Notes: generated by a model from the sequence alone, not told the origin. Counted from the stretch's first letter, positions 1-8,788 are shown. The stretch: 64,000 nucleotides of DNA from JAEUWI01 sp942492815 (GCA_942492815.1 OW818658.1:3534001-3598000); one strand, 5' to 3'. Numbers and translations are program-made.

Positions 1-219
1 GGTGGGCAGACTCAGCACGATCACGCCGCATGTCGCCGCCACCGCGTGGTGATCCTCCACGACGGTGACCCCCAGCGCGTGGGCCTCGTCCCGGGCGCTC
101 TGGGCAACGTCGCAACCGGTCACCTCTAGACCGGCGGAAAGAAAGCGCCCGGCGATAGCCTTTCCGAGCAAACCGAGCCCGATCAGGCCCACCGGGCGCT
201 GTTCTGATTCTTCATGCAT
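1..219 (-). CDS. NAD(P)-dependent dehydrogenase, 6-phosphogluconate/3-hydroxyisobutyrate type (N-terminal part)
   Basis: Only the first 73 residues lie in the window; the gene runs off the left edge. They contain a textbook Rossmann dinucleotide-binding start, GLIGLGLLGKAIAGRF at residues 11-26, followed by an acidic residue at the end of beta-2 (GCDVAQ), which suggests NAD rather than NADP. This layout is that of the beta-hydroxyacid dehydrogenase superfamily (NAD-binding domain 2 of 6-phosphogluconate dehydrogenase). The ATG at 219 overlaps the last codons of the upstream oxidoreductase gene by 8 bases, so the two are almost certainly co-translated. The exact substrate cannot be told from this fragment. 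Confidence 0.75.
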   Translation of the reverse strand, partial: MHEESEQRPVGLIGLGLLGKAIAGRFLSAGLEVTGCDVAQSARDEAHALGVTVVEDHHAVAATCGVIVLSLPT

Positions 220-1486
220 TGGGGAGTTCATACCCCTCGCGATAGGTGCGCGCGATCAGGTTGTTCGCCGCGTCGTCGCCGATAAAACTCGATTTGTCCG
301 GGCCCAACGTCAGGGGCCGGCCGACCCGTGTGCCAATATTGGCCAGGTGACACAAAATCGTAGACTTCACCCCTTCACTGATGGGGGCGTTCAGCTTGTC
401 CGGTGTCCCGGCTTTCGCGCAGGCGACAAAATTTGCGACGTTGCCCGTGAAGCTGTGGGAGTCACCCATGCGCTTCCGCTCCTCGCCGATGAGTTGAATA
501 AAGCACCCCTCGCGGCCGATCTCCACAGTACCCTTGTCTCCGTAGAAGAATACGCCATTGTCGTGGCCCGCCATCTTGTAGTTGGTCCACAGCCGCATCT
601 CAAACATGAGATGGACGTCGTCATACTCGAAAATCGCCGTCTGGGTGTCGGGCGTCTCATGGTCATCGTCGTAATACAACTGGGCACCAACGGAGGTGCA
701 GCGATTGGGCAGGTCGACGCCCATGCCCCAGCGCATCACGTCGATCTGGTGCACACCGTCGTTACCCGTGTCGCCCGTGCCGTAGTCCCAATGCCAGTGC
801 CAGTTGTAGTGCCAGCGGTTTTTGGAAAAGGGACGCTTCGGCGCGGGCCCAAGCCACATGTCATAGTCCACACCCGCCGGGGCCTCCGAATCGGGCTCAC
901 GGCCGATGGGCCCCCGGAGCTGGTGATTGATGGCCTTGGCCATGCGCACCTTCCCGATGATACCCTCGCGAAGCAGTTTCACCATCTCAATGGGGCCTTC
1001 GCCGCTGCGGTGCTGGGTGCCGTGCTGCACGCAGAGTCCCGTGTCCCGGGCGAGCTTGTCCAGCACGAGGGCCTCGTGGATATTGTGGGAGCAGGGCTTC
1101 TCCACATACACGTGCTTGCCCGCAAGAAGCGCGTGGAGCGCGACGGGCGTATGCCAGTGATCCGGCGTGGCGACCGATACGCTGTCGATGTTCGGATCGG
1201 CCAGGAGCTCGTGGAAGTTCGTGTACATCTTCGCACCAGCAAACTTGCCCTTCCACCACTCCTCCACCTTCGTCCGGCGCTCCGGATCGACATCACAGGC
1301 GGCCACGATGGTCACGCCCTCGGTCTTCGCGAATCCATTCAGGTGATTCGTGCCCTGACCCCCGATGCCAATCACGGCATGGCGCCAGGGGCGATCCTGT
1401 GCATAAGCGGCTGGCCCCCGCGCCACGGACCAGGCCACCGCCCCCACAGCCCCCGCCTTAAGAACTTCTCTACGTGTGATACCCAT
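212..1486 (-). CDS. Tat-exported Gfo/Idh/MocA family oxidoreductase
   Basis: A 424-residue member of the glucose-fructose oxidoreductase/inositol dehydrogenase/MocA family. The N-terminus carries a twin-arginine signal (ITRREVLKAG, then a hydrophobic stretch ending AYA), so the folded NAD(P)-bound enzyme is probably exported. The Rossmann motif is VIGIGGQGTNHL, and the family EKPCSHN motif (YVEKP region) carries the catalytic-site lysine. The long reading frame upstream is rejected: the ATG at 1486 has a GGAGAG ribosome-binding site about 10 bases ahead and begins the Tat signal directly. Tat-exported members are abundant in Planctomycetota and relatives, where they are linked to sugar modification or degradation. 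The substrate is unknown. The overlap with the downstream dehydrogenase indicates an operon. Confidence 0.85.
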   Translation of the reverse strand: MGITRREVLKAGAVGAVAWSVARGPAAYAQDRPWRHAVIGIGGQGTNHLNGFAKTEGVTIVAACDVDPERRTKVEEWWKGKFAGAKMYTNFHELLADPNIDSVSVATPDHWHTPVALHALLAGKHVYVEKPCSHNIHEALVLDKLARDTGLCVQHGTQHRSGEGPIEMVKLLREGIIGKVRMAKAINHQLRGPIGREPDSEAPAGVDYDMWLGPAPKRPFSKNRWHYNWHWHWDYGTGDTGNDGVHQIDVMRWGMGVDLPNRCTSVGAQLYYDDDHETPDTQTAIFEYDDVHLMFEMRLWTNYKMAGHDNGVFFYGDKGTVEIGREGCFIQLIGEERKRMGDSHSFTGNVANFVACAKAGTPDKLNAPISEGVKSTILCHLANIGTRVGRPLTLGPDKSSFIGDDAANNLIARTYREGYELPNA

Positions 1487-1569
1487 CGCTGCTGCTCTCC
1501 TACGCTTGGAAGATGAGAAAAGGTCAAGGCGATCATCATGCAACAAAGCGAAGGCGGGGAACAAATGGA

Positions 1570-1659
1570 GGTTGAAGGATGAAACCTGAAGGATGAAGGG
1601 TGGTCAAGGGCTCGATTGCCCAAGGATTCATCCTTCATCCTTCAAACTTTATCCTTCAA
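1570..1659. repeat. Short-unit palindromic repeat array, GAAGGATGA type
   Basis: The left arm has GAAGGATGA units and the right arm their complement (TTCATCCTT, CATCCTTCA); a central GGGCTCGA/TTGCCC pair lies between. The right arm runs across the stop codon of zapA (1642-1644) into its last codons. This is one of a set of intergenic palindromes in the window with the same architecture but different unit sequences. Confidence 0.75.
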
Positions 1660-1935
1660 TAAGCGCGCCAGTTGTCCCGCGATTCGATCCAGCACCTTCA
1701 GCAGCTCCCGCGTATCCGCGTCGCGCTCGGCCTTCTCGGCGTGAAGCTCGGCGGCGTAGGCAAAGGCGGCCTGGAGGGCGAAAGCCTGGCTGTCGATGCG
1801 GCCCGCTTCGGCCTCCATCTCGGCGACGCGGGCGGTCACCTCATCGGCGATGGTCAGGGTGGTTTGTCGGTCGCGGTAGATGGGCAGGCGCAGGTTGACT
1901 TTGGCCACGCGCGCCTGGATGAAGTCTTCGCTCAT
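1642..1935 (-). CDS. zapA: Cell division protein ZapA-like
   Basis: A 97-residue protein with the ZapA layout: a short N-terminal beta region (VNLRLPIYRDRQ) followed by a long helix (AEMEAEAG to AGQLARLLKDKV) that in the family forms the tetramer coiled coil. ZapA binds FtsZ and stabilises or bundles protofilaments at the division ring. The position supports the call: zapA follows pheT in many bacteria. Its ATG overlaps the stop of the preceding coiled-coil gene (ATGA), so translation is coupled. The final codons lie inside a palindromic repeat, so the extreme C-terminus may be shaped by that repeat rather than conserved. Confidence 0.7.
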   Translation of the reverse strand: MSEDFIQARVAKVNLRLPIYRDRQTTLTIADEVTARVAEMEAEAGRIDSQAFALQAAFAYAAELHAEKAERDADTRELLKVLDRIAGQLARLLKDKV

Positions 1936-2228
1936 TGGCGCACCTCTTCCGCCAGGGCGCGGGTGAAGGCGAGCACTTTCTTCAGGTGCTCTTCCAACTG
2001 GGTGTGGCGCGCGCGATAGCGTTCGTTGGCCTGGCGGAGGGCCTCATAGTCCGCGACGGCCTCGTGAAGCACGGCCATTTCCTTGCTCTTGCTCCAGACC
2101 TGCTGCTGCAGCTTGTCTCGCGCTTCCTGTTGCCGCGCGATTTCGCCCCGGCCTTCGGCCAAGACCTCCCCCAGCCCGGCGATGGACTGCTCGATCTGCT
2201 GGAGGTAGGTCTTGACCAGAGGATTCAC
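1932..2228 (-). CDS. Small coiled-coil protein between pheT and zapA
   Basis: A 98-residue, highly charged and almost entirely helical protein with heptad-like spacing (QQIEQSIAGLGEVL, RDKLQQQVWSKSKEM, YRARHTQLEEHLKKV). There is no signal peptide or membrane segment. The GTG start overlaps the pheT stop (GTGA) and the stop overlaps the zapA start, so it is translated as a unit with both. I do not recognise a named family. Its position suggests a ZapB-like or other partner of ZapA at the division ring, but that is inference from context only. Confidence 0.6.
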   Translation of the reverse strand: MNPLVKTYLQQIEQSIAGLGEVLAEGRGEIARQQEARDKLQQQVWSKSKEMAVLHEAVADYEALRQANERYRARHTQLEEHLKKVLAFTRALAEEVRQ

Positions 2229-4621
2229 CGGAGTTCCGCCTTGTATTCGTGCTGAAGACGCTTGAGGATCTTGTCAAAGGCCTTCTGGGTATCCTGATCG
2301 GTGAGGGTGCGCTCGCTGGACTGAAACACGAGGTTGAGCGCGACGCTCTTCTTGCCTTCACCCACCTGCGGACCGGTGAAGATGTCGAAAATCTCCACGG
2401 CGCGCAGCAGGTTGCCGCCGGACTGAACCGCCATGTCGCGCAGACCGCCCGCGGGAACAGCGGCATCCACGACGACCGCCAGATCGCGCACGGACGGCGG
2501 GAAGGTGGGCACGGGTGCGAACTGTGCCGCATCCGGGCGCGACCCCAGCAGGGCATCGAGGTCGAGCTCCGCCAGGTAGATAGCGCCCTCGGTGTCGAAG
2601 GCGTGCACCACGCTGGAAGCGGCCTTGCCGAGGTAGCCGATGGTTTTCTTGCCGACGATGATGGCGGCCCGCTGGCCCTTCTGGAAGGTGGGAAAGTCGG
2701 TCTCCTCAAACTTCGCCGCCACACCAAAATCGGCGAGCACGGCCTCCACCAGACCCTTGAGGTCGTAGAAATCCGCAGGGCGCGCTTTTTGCGACCAGTC
2801 GGCGTTGGCGGCATTGCCCGCGATCACGATACCCACGCGGCGGGCCTGCGACGGGAGGGCATCGCCCTCGGCGGGAACATACACCGGCCCGATCTCGAAG
2901 CCCGCGATGGACGCCACGCCGTAGTTCAGGTTGCGCGCGGCATTGCCCAGGTGAGCCTGGAGCAGACTGGATCGCATGGTTGCCTGCTTTTCCGAGAGAG
3001 GGTTCTGCAGCACCACCATGTTTGCATATTCCGCCGGGAGCGCGGCCTTCGCCACGTCTTCCGGGCAACTGAAAGACCAGTTGTAGAGTTCCGTCAGGCC
3101 GAGCCCCGCAAGGAAATGGCGGAGCGCACGGATGCGCGCTTCTTCCGGGGCGAAGACCTTTTCGCAGGGGCGCACGGTGGGCAGGGTGACGGGAATATTG
3201 TCGAAGCTGTAAAGGCGGGCCACCTCTTCGATGAGATCAGCCTCCATGGACACATCGTGCCGACGCAGGGGAACGCGGAAGGTGGCCTCACTGTCGTTGC
3301 GCGCAATGACCTCAAGCCCGAGGCGCTGGAGCAAACCGCACTGTACGTCTGGTGCGAGATCCACGCCGAGGAGGCGCAGGGTACGTGCAAAACGCAGGGT
3401 GACTTCGCGGGGCTTGAAGGGTGCCGGGTAAGCATCTATGACACCCCGTGCCACCGCCGCGCCGGACAGATCGGCCATGAGTTGGGCGGCGCGATCCAGG
3501 GCATAGGCCGCCATCTCGGGATCGGCACCACGCTGGAAGCGCTGCGACGATTCGGAGATCAGGGCGAGGCCCCGGGACGTCTTGCGCACGGAGGCCGGGT
3601 TGAAGAAGGCACTTTCGAGAAATATCGTTGTGGTGGCGTCGTCCACTTCACTGTCCGCACCACCCATGACACCGGCGACGCACTGGGCGTTTTTCGCGTC
3701 GGCAATTACGAGCATGTCGTCGGCGAGGCTGCGCTTCTCGCTGTCGAGGGTGTTGATGTGCTCGCCCGCTTTCGCGCGGCGAACCACGATGCGCTTTTCC
3801 GCCAACTTATTGAGGTCGAAGGCGTGGAGGGGCTGGCCCGTCTCCAGGAGCACGAAGTTCGTGATGTCCACGATATTGTTAATCGGACGCTGTCCTGCGG
3901 CGATGAGGCGCTTGCAGAGCCACTCGGGGCTGGGGCCCACCTTGACGTTGGAGAGAACGCGACCCATGTAGCGCGGGCAAAGATCCGCCGCTTCGACAAT
4001 GACGGAGGTCAGGCTGTCGATGGGCTCACCACTTTCCAGAACGCTCAACGTAGGAATGCGCAGCTCCCGCTCGTAGAGTGCCGCCAGTTCGCGGGCCACG
4101 CCTATCATGCTGGCCCAATCGGCCCGGTTTGGCGTCACTTCGATCTCAAGCACGGTATCATCCAGGCCGAGGAACGTTTTGATGTCCAGGCCGACCGGTG
4201 CGGAAGGGTCGAGGATCAGCAGGCCGTCTTCTCCTTTGGGCAGGCCCAACTCGGTCGAGGCGCACATCATGCCCTGGGATTCAACGCCGCGCATCTTGCG
4301 CCGGGCGATCTCGAAGCCTCCGGGAAGACTGGCGCCCACGACCGCCGTGGGGACCTTGTCCCCCACCTTCATGTTCTTTGCGCCGCAGCAGATTTGCAGG
4401 GCCGTCTCGCCGCCCACGTCCGTCTGACAGACCACGATTTTGTCCGCGTCGGGGTGGGGCTCGATGGAGAGGATTTCGCCGACAAACACATCCTTTATGT
4501 CGCCGCCGAGTTGCTCGATGGATTCGATCTCCAAGCCGAGCATGGTCATCTGGTGCGCGAGTTCCTCGGGGGAAACATCGATATTTACATATTCTTTAAG
4601 CCAATTCAGGGAAACGCGCAT
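2225..4621 (-). CDS. pheT: Phenylalanine--tRNA ligase beta subunit
   Basis: A 798-residue protein matching the usual length of bacterial PheT (about 795). It begins with the canonical MRVSLNWLKEYV, followed by the OB-fold tRNA-binding domain (residues about 40-150, with VVCQTDVGGE and GVESQGMMCASTELGL), the B3/B4 editing domain (RPINNIVDITNF near residue 245), the B5 domain, the catalytic-like core and a C-terminal anticodon-binding FDX-ACB domain ending near VFQSSERTLTDQD. With PheS it forms the alpha2-beta2 enzyme that charges tRNA-Phe and hydrolyses mischarged Tyr-tRNA. It starts 2 bases after the pheS stop and overlaps the next gene, so pheS-pheT-coiled-coil-zapA is one transcription unit. 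Confidence 0.97.
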   Translation of the reverse strand: MRVSLNWLKEYVNIDVSPEELAHQMTMLGLEIESIEQLGGDIKDVFVGEILSIEPHPDADKIVVCQTDVGGETALQICCGAKNMKVGDKVPTAVVGASLPGGFEIARRKMRGVESQGMMCASTELGLPKGEDGLLILDPSAPVGLDIKTFLGLDDTVLEIEVTPNRADWASMIGVARELAALYERELRIPTLSVLESGEPIDSLTSVIVEAADLCPRYMGRVLSNVKVGPSPEWLCKRLIAAGQRPINNIVDITNFVLLETGQPLHAFDLNKLAEKRIVVRRAKAGEHINTLDSEKRSLADDMLVIADAKNAQCVAGVMGGADSEVDDATTTIFLESAFFNPASVRKTSRGLALISESSQRFQRGADPEMAAYALDRAAQLMADLSGAAVARGVIDAYPAPFKPREVTLRFARTLRLLGVDLAPDVQCGLLQRLGLEVIARNDSEATFRVPLRRHDVSMEADLIEEVARLYSFDNIPVTLPTVRPCEKVFAPEEARIRALRHFLAGLGLTELYNWSFSCPEDVAKAALPAEYANMVVLQNPLSEKQATMRSSLLQAHLGNAARNLNYGVASIAGFEIGPVYVPAEGDALPSQARRVGIVIAGNAANADWSQKARPADFYDLKGLVEAVLADFGVAAKFEETDFPTFQKGQRAAIIVGKKTIGYLGKAASSVVHAFDTEGAIYLAELDLDALLGSRPDAAQFAPVPTFPPSVRDLAVVVDAAVPAGGLRDMAVQSGGNLLRAVEIFDIFTGPQVGEGKKSVALNLVFQSSERTLTDQDTQKAFDKILKRLQHEYKAELR

Positions 4622-4623
4622 GA

Positions 4624-5640
4624 CTAAAACTGCTCCAGGAAGCGAAGGTCGTTATCGAAGAGGTGGTTGATGCTGGGCACAGCGTGGCGCAGCATGGCGA
4701 TCCGGTCCATGCCCAGGCCGAAGGCGAAGCCCGAGTACTTCTCGTAGTCGTAGCCCGCATACTCGAAGACCTTCGGGTGAACCATGCCGCAGCCGAGGGC
4801 CTCCAGCCATCCGCTGTGCTTGCACAGACGGCAGCCCGAGCCCTTGCAGATGGTGCAACTGATATCCACTTCCGCTGAGGGTTCGGTGAAGGGGAAGAAG
4901 TGCGGGCGGAAGCGCACCTTCGTATCCTTGCCGAACATCTCGTGGATAAAATGCATCAGCGTGCCCTTCAAGTCGGCGAAGGTCACGCCTTCGTCCACCA
5001 GCAAGCCTTCGATCTGGTTGAACATGGGGCTGTGGCTCGCATCGTAGTCCACGCGGTAGACGCGGCCCGGCGCCAGCACGGCCACGGGCGGCTTCACCTG
5101 CTCCATGACCCGCATCTGCACCGGAGAGGTGTGGGTGCGCAACACCACGCCCGGCTTCACGAAGAAGGTGTCGTGGGAATCGCGCGCCGGATGGTCGGCG
5201 GGGGTGTTGAGCGCGTCAAAGTTGTAGTATTCGGTTTCGATGTCCGGACCGGTCGCCACTTGGAAGCCCAGCGCGGCGAAGATCTCCACGATCTCCTCCG
5301 TCACCTGATTCACCATGTGGATGTGGCCCCGGCGCGGCTGACGCCCCGGCAGGGTGAGATCGATGGCTTCGCTCGATTCGCGGGCCGATTCAGCCGCGGA
5401 AGAGAGAAGCGCCTTGCGCTCATCGAGGGCGGCGCCGATGGCGTCTTTCACCACATTCGCGGTCTGGCCCATGGCGGGCCGCTCTTCGGCGGAGACGCTG
5501 CCGAGTCCGCGCAAGATCTCGGTGAGGGCACCCTTGCGGCCCAGATACTTCACGCGCGCCGCTTCGAGCACTTCCAGTTCGGTGGCTCCGGCGATGCTGT
5601 CGAGGGCCTCTCGTTGCAGGGCCTCGAGTTGGTCTTTCAT
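4624..5640 (-). CDS. pheS: Phenylalanine--tRNA ligase alpha subunit
   Basis: A 338-residue class II synthetase alpha subunit. The N-terminal helical arm that contacts tRNA (MKDQLEALQREAL, with YLGRKGALTEILRGL near residue 32) is followed by the catalytic domain. Visible class II features are HTSPVQMRVM, FHPHFFPFTEPSAEVDIS near residue 240 and motif 3 FGLGMDRIAMLRH near the C-terminus. A cysteine pair set (CTICKGSGCRLCKHSG) lies in the zinc-like insertion seen in some bacterial PheS. The start at 5640 is preferred over an upstream in-frame start because it begins the canonical N-terminal helix. It is the first gene of the pheST-zapA operon. Confidence 0.97.
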   Translation of the reverse strand: MKDQLEALQREALDSIAGATELEVLEAARVKYLGRKGALTEILRGLGSVSAEERPAMGQTANVVKDAIGAALDERKALLSSAAESARESSEAIDLTLPGRQPRRGHIHMVNQVTEEIVEIFAALGFQVATGPDIETEYYNFDALNTPADHPARDSHDTFFVKPGVVLRTHTSPVQMRVMEQVKPPVAVLAPGRVYRVDYDASHSPMFNQIEGLLVDEGVTFADLKGTLMHFIHEMFGKDTKVRFRPHFFPFTEPSAEVDISCTICKGSGCRLCKHSGWLEALGCGMVHPKVFEYAGYDYEKYSGFAFGLGMDRIAMLRHAVPSINHLFDNDLRFLEQF

Positions 5641-5724
5641 GGTGTTCAATCCTTGCCAGTATCGTTTCGTCGCATCGCTCGCCCGTCGTGGGTCGGCTAC
5701 GCGCACTCTAATTCAGAAATCCAT

Positions 5725-6402
5725 TTATTCGAAAAGGGCACTACCCACGCGGACCTCTGTGGCCCCCGCCGCGATGGCCTGTTCAAAATCGTTGCTCATA
5801 CCCATGCTCACATCGGGCAGATCATACTCGCTCGCCAGCGAGGCCAGCCCGCTGAATACTCGGTTGATCTCCGCCGGGGCCGCGCCATAAGGGGCCATGG
5901 TCAACAGGCCCCGGACCCGGATCCGGTCCAGCTCCGCCAGTGCCGCAAGCAGGCCTGGCAGTTCCGCGGGAGAAATACCCAGCTTCTGCGCCTCACCCGA
6001 GACATTGACTTCCACCAACACGACCGCATGCGTATCCAGCTCCAGACAGCGCGTCTGGATGCTTTCCGCGAGGGAAATACGGTCCAAGGCGTCAATCCGG
6101 TCGAAGACCTCCAGCACCTCCCGAGTCTTCCGGCGCTGGACATTTCCGATCATGTGCCAGACCAGCTCAGGGTCCGCCAGAGCCTCCCGCTTGGCCCGGG
6201 CCACATCCACACGGTTTTCCCCGAAGTGACACACGCCCAGATCCCGGAGGGCGCGGATTTCGTCCAACCCCACGGACTTGCTTACGGCGATGAGCGTGAC
6301 CCCTTCCGGGTTGCGGCCCGCCCCCTCGGCGGCGGCGGCGGAACGGGCGCGAATATCGCGCAGGTTGCGTTCTATCTGGGCGAAAGTACTCAAGCGGCTC
6401 AA
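5725..6402 (-). CDS. yggS: YggS/PROSC family pyridoxal-phosphate-binding protein
   Basis: A 225-residue single-domain TIM-barrel PLP protein. The PLP lysine is in LIAVSK (K42), followed by GENRVDVARAK, WHMIGNVQRRK and the closing phosphate-binding SMGMSNDFEQAI and ATEVRVGSALF. The family buffers free PLP and affects amino-acid and vitamin B6 homeostasis; no catalytic activity is established. One weakness is the length of about 225 and a TTG start at 6402 with a poor ribosome-binding site, so the first few residues may differ. The gene is co-directional with pheS, 84 bases upstream, and follows a hairpin that separates it from the TPR gene. Confidence 0.9.
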   Translation of the reverse strand: MSRLSTFAQIERNLRDIRARSAAAAEGAGRNPEGVTLIAVSKSVGLDEIRALRDLGVCHFGENRVDVARAKREALADPELVWHMIGNVQRRKTREVLEVFDRIDALDRISLAESIQTRCLELDTHAVVLVEVNVSGEAQKLGISPAELPGLLAALAELDRIRVRGLLTMAPYGAAPAEINRVFSGLASLASEYDLPDVSMGMSNDFEQAIAAGATEVRVGSALFE

Positions 6403-6430
6403 AATTTCAACACGGGTAAACGGTAAAGCA

Positions 6431-6462
6431 GGTGAGCCGTGTTGAATGCCAACCGGCTCACC
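6431..6462 (-). terminator. Hairpin downstream of the TPR gene
   Basis: A 9-bp perfect stem, GGTGAGCCG pairing with CGGCTCACC, with a 14-base loop. It is followed on the minus strand by TGCTTTACCGTTT. It lies 31 bases after the stop of the TPR gene and before yggS. The U tract is poor, so it may be a partial terminator or mRNA-stabilising hairpin. Confidence 0.5.
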
Positions 6463-6492
6463 CGCTCGTAATCCGAACTTGTGGGAATCGTA

Positions 6493-7929
6493 TCAGGAAC
6501 GGCGCTTTTTCAACGCTTCGACACGCTTCTGCGTCTCTTCTTCCGGCATGCCAATGCACGTCACGCCTTCTTCGTCACGGACGAGTGCCTTCTTTTCCGA
6601 AACGGAAAGGGGTAGGCCGCCCGCGAGTTTGTACTTGATGATCAGGTCCGACAGCTCGTCGAAAAGCGAGCCGACTTCGAAACGCGCCTTGTCCAGGTAG
6701 CTTACGGCTTCCAGGTAGTTGCCCTCTTCGGCGCGGTTGATCGCGTCGATACGGAGCTTGCGCGCCAGGGCGTAAGGCTCGTCCATCTTGACCCAGATGT
6801 CGTAGGCTTCCTTTTCGGCCGCCTCGGACTCTGCAATCAGACGGTCACGCTCGGCGACGTCGGTGGTCGTCTTGGCGTTGTCCAGGGCTTCCTGGGCGCG
6901 GCGTTCGGCAACCAGACCCGCCAGACGCTCCATGGAACGATCATTGACATCGTTCTCCGGGAAGCGCTTCTGGTTCTCTTTCCAGCCGTCGAGTGCCTTT
7001 TCGTACTCGCCCTGCTCTTCGAGGCACTTGTACAACATGCGCGGAACCCAACGTTCGTGGGGCAGACGCACCGCCTCGGTGAGGTAGAGTACCGCGTTGT
7101 CGACATCATTCAACTTTTCACGGTACAGACCGAAGCCAAGGTCGAAGAAGAGCTTGTAGTTCCGGGGGTTGTTGCGGATACCGTCCTTGAGGAAGTCGAT
7201 GGCGAGATAGTAGTACTTCTCCTGCTCGCCGATGCAATCCTTGTACTTGTCGCTCCAGTTGCGCAGCGGTATGGGCGTGTATTCCATGGCCGCCGTGGCA
7301 TTGTAGCCCAGGTGCCAGGCACCCAGTAGATAGGCGTCGATGAAATTGGGATCCAGGAGCACGCAAGTCTTCATCAGCGGGACCATCTTGTACAGATGAC
7401 CCATGTGCCAGTAACGGTCCACCTGCAGCCACATGAAGTTGGCGGCCACCTTGCGGAAACCGAAGAAGAGGTTGAAGATGCTGACCGACCCCTCCCCTTC
7501 CATGCCGCTCATTACCGCGGAATAGGAAAGGTTCTTCGTGTAGTACAGGTCGCCCCCGCGGAGCTTCTCCAGAAACTGCGCGCGGAACGGTGCAAGCTCG
7601 TCTCCTTTGGCAAGGTCGTAGACGAGCGAATCGTTGGCCCGCTCCTGGAGCGACTTGCTGAGGCGGCTGGTCTCGTCCTGCTCGCCCTCCGGCATTTTGG
7701 CGTCCTGCAGCAGCGGATCCGCAACGGCAACGACCTCCTTGTAGAGCGCCGGATCGGAATGCTCGAGTGCCTCGGCCCAGCCGTAGCGCTCGTCCGTGGC
7801 CGCCGCGATGATCCACTTGTAAAAGGCGTCCGCCTCGAACAGGCGATCCAGGCGCTGTCCCTGTATCGCGCCCAGGGCGACGAACAGGGCGAGCAGTAGC
7901 CCGAGTGTGATGTTGGGGTGTTTGTTCAT
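6493..7929 (-). CDS. Membrane-anchored TPR protein of an ABC-2 exporter cluster
   Basis: A 478-residue protein with one N-terminal membrane segment (ITLGLLLALFVALGAIQG) and then a helical, soluble part rich in TPR-like pairs: WLQVDRYWHMGHLYKMVPLMK, YKLFFDLGFGLYREKLNDVDNA and MLYKCLEEQGEYEKALDGW. The most likely location is periplasm, anchored in the inner membrane. The ATG at 7929 has an AGGAGG site just upstream; that site and the start overlap the stop of the permease gene, showing translational coupling. TPR proteins next to ABC-2 exporters usually scaffold the transported product or complex. I do not recognise a specific family and infer no substrate. Confidence 0.7.
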   Translation of the reverse strand: MNKHPNITLGLLLALFVALGAIQGQRLDRLFEADAFYKWIIAAATDERYGWAEALEHSDPALYKEVVAVADPLLQDAKMPEGEQDETSRLSKSLQERANDSLVYDLAKGDELAPFRAQFLEKLRGGDLYYTKNLSYSAVMSGMEGEGSVSIFNLFFGFRKVAANFMWLQVDRYWHMGHLYKMVPLMKTCVLLDPNFIDAYLLGAWHLGYNATAAMEYTPIPLRNWSDKYKDCIGEQEKYYYLAIDFLKDGIRNNPRNYKLFFDLGFGLYREKLNDVDNAVLYLTEAVRLPHERWVPRMLYKCLEEQGEYEKALDGWKENQKRFPENDVNDRSMERLAGLVAERRAQEALDNAKTTTDVAERDRLIAESEAAEKEAYDIWVKMDEPYALARKLRIDAINRAEEGNYLEAVSYLDKARFEVGSLFDELSDLIIKYKLAGGLPLSVSEKKALVRDEEGVTCIGMPEEETQKRVEALKKRRS

Positions 7930-7936
7930 CATCCTC

Positions 7937-8788
7937 CTACAGCTCCTTGCGCCGGAATACCCAATATGCAATGAGGTAGCCGGCGATTGCGTAGGCCAGG
8001 CCGTACAGAACGAGGTTCGGGATCTGGTCCATCATTTCGCTCGGCAGGGGATCGTTCGGCTGCAAGTCGAGAATGTAATTTTTCAGGCTGAACTTCTGGA
8101 GGTTGGGCAGGATGTTGTAGAGCCATTCCGCCGCCTTACCAATAAAGCGCTGGAAGAAGTCCTCGGCCTCGCGCGAACGGTTGTTCACATCCTTGAGGTA
8201 TTCCGTCAGGTTGCCCGTCATGTAGATGAAGAGACCGGCAATCGTGGGGAGCACCGCTGAGGTCGACGTGCAGGACACGGCGAAGGTGAAGGCCGAAACC
8301 ACGAGGAATTCGAAGTAGGTCAAGAGCACCGACCAGAGCAAGAGGGTGGGCATGGCTTCCTGCTTGATCCAGATGGCGGCAAAGAAGAGGCCGGCCATTA
8401 GGAGGAGGTTGGCCAGCACGATCATCTGAACGCCGATGAACTTGCCCAGCAGGTACTGCATGCGCCGCACCGGCTTGGAGAGCACGGTGTAGATCACCTT
8501 GTTTTCCACTTCGTTTGGCACCACGGAGGCCGAGATGAAAATAGTAATCAGCATGCCGAAAATGGAGATCGTCGTAACGCAGATATCCTTGATCAGCTTC
8601 AGGTCAAGATCCGTTTCCGCGGCACCAACCGTGGTCTGATCGAGGAAGGCCGACATGAAACTCGCGCCGAAGATAACGAGCAAACTCAGGATGAGGAAAC
8701 CAACCAGCGTCTTCTTGCGGATACCTTCACGCCACGTATAAACAGCGATGCACCAGGGCCCGCGCATATAATCCAATACAGCCGACAT
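7937..8788 (-). CDS. ABC-2 type transporter permease
   Basis: A 283-residue integral membrane protein with six apparent membrane segments: the first at LVGFLILSLLVIFGASF, then SIFGMLITIFISASVV, MIVLANLLLMAGLFFAAIW, LLLWSVLLTYFEFLVVSAF, SAVLPTIAGLFIYMTG and a C-terminal LVLYGLAYAIAGYLIAYWVF. EVENKVIYTVLSKPVRR after TM2 is the conserved cytoplasmic coupling region of NosY/ABC-2 permeases. Its ATG overlaps the ATPase stop by one base (TGATG). With the ATPase it forms an exporter; substrate unknown. Confidence 0.88.
   Translation of the reverse strand: MSAVLDYMRGPWCIAVYTWREGIRKKTLVGFLILSLLVIFGASFMSAFLDQTTVGAAETDLDLKLIKDICVTTISIFGMLITIFISASVVPNEVENKVIYTVLSKPVRRMQYLLGKFIGVQMIVLANLLLMAGLFFAAIWIKQEAMPTLLLWSVLLTYFEFLVVSAFTFAVSCTSTSAVLPTIAGLFIYMTGNLTEYLKDVNNRSREAEDFFQRFIGKAAEWLYNILPNLQKFSLKNYILDLQPNDPLPSEMMDQIPNLVLYGLAYAIAGYLIAYWVFRRKEL

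Noticed and set aside
65..1516. Long plus-strand frame of about 480 codons opposite the Gfo/Idh/MocA gene
   Set aside because: It is the mirror of a clearly recognisable oxidoreductase; the translated protein has no fold-like pattern and no ribosome-binding site.
2249..4627. Plus-strand frame of about 790 codons opposite pheT
   Set aside because: High-GC antisense shadow; pheT matches the whole length of its family on the other strand.
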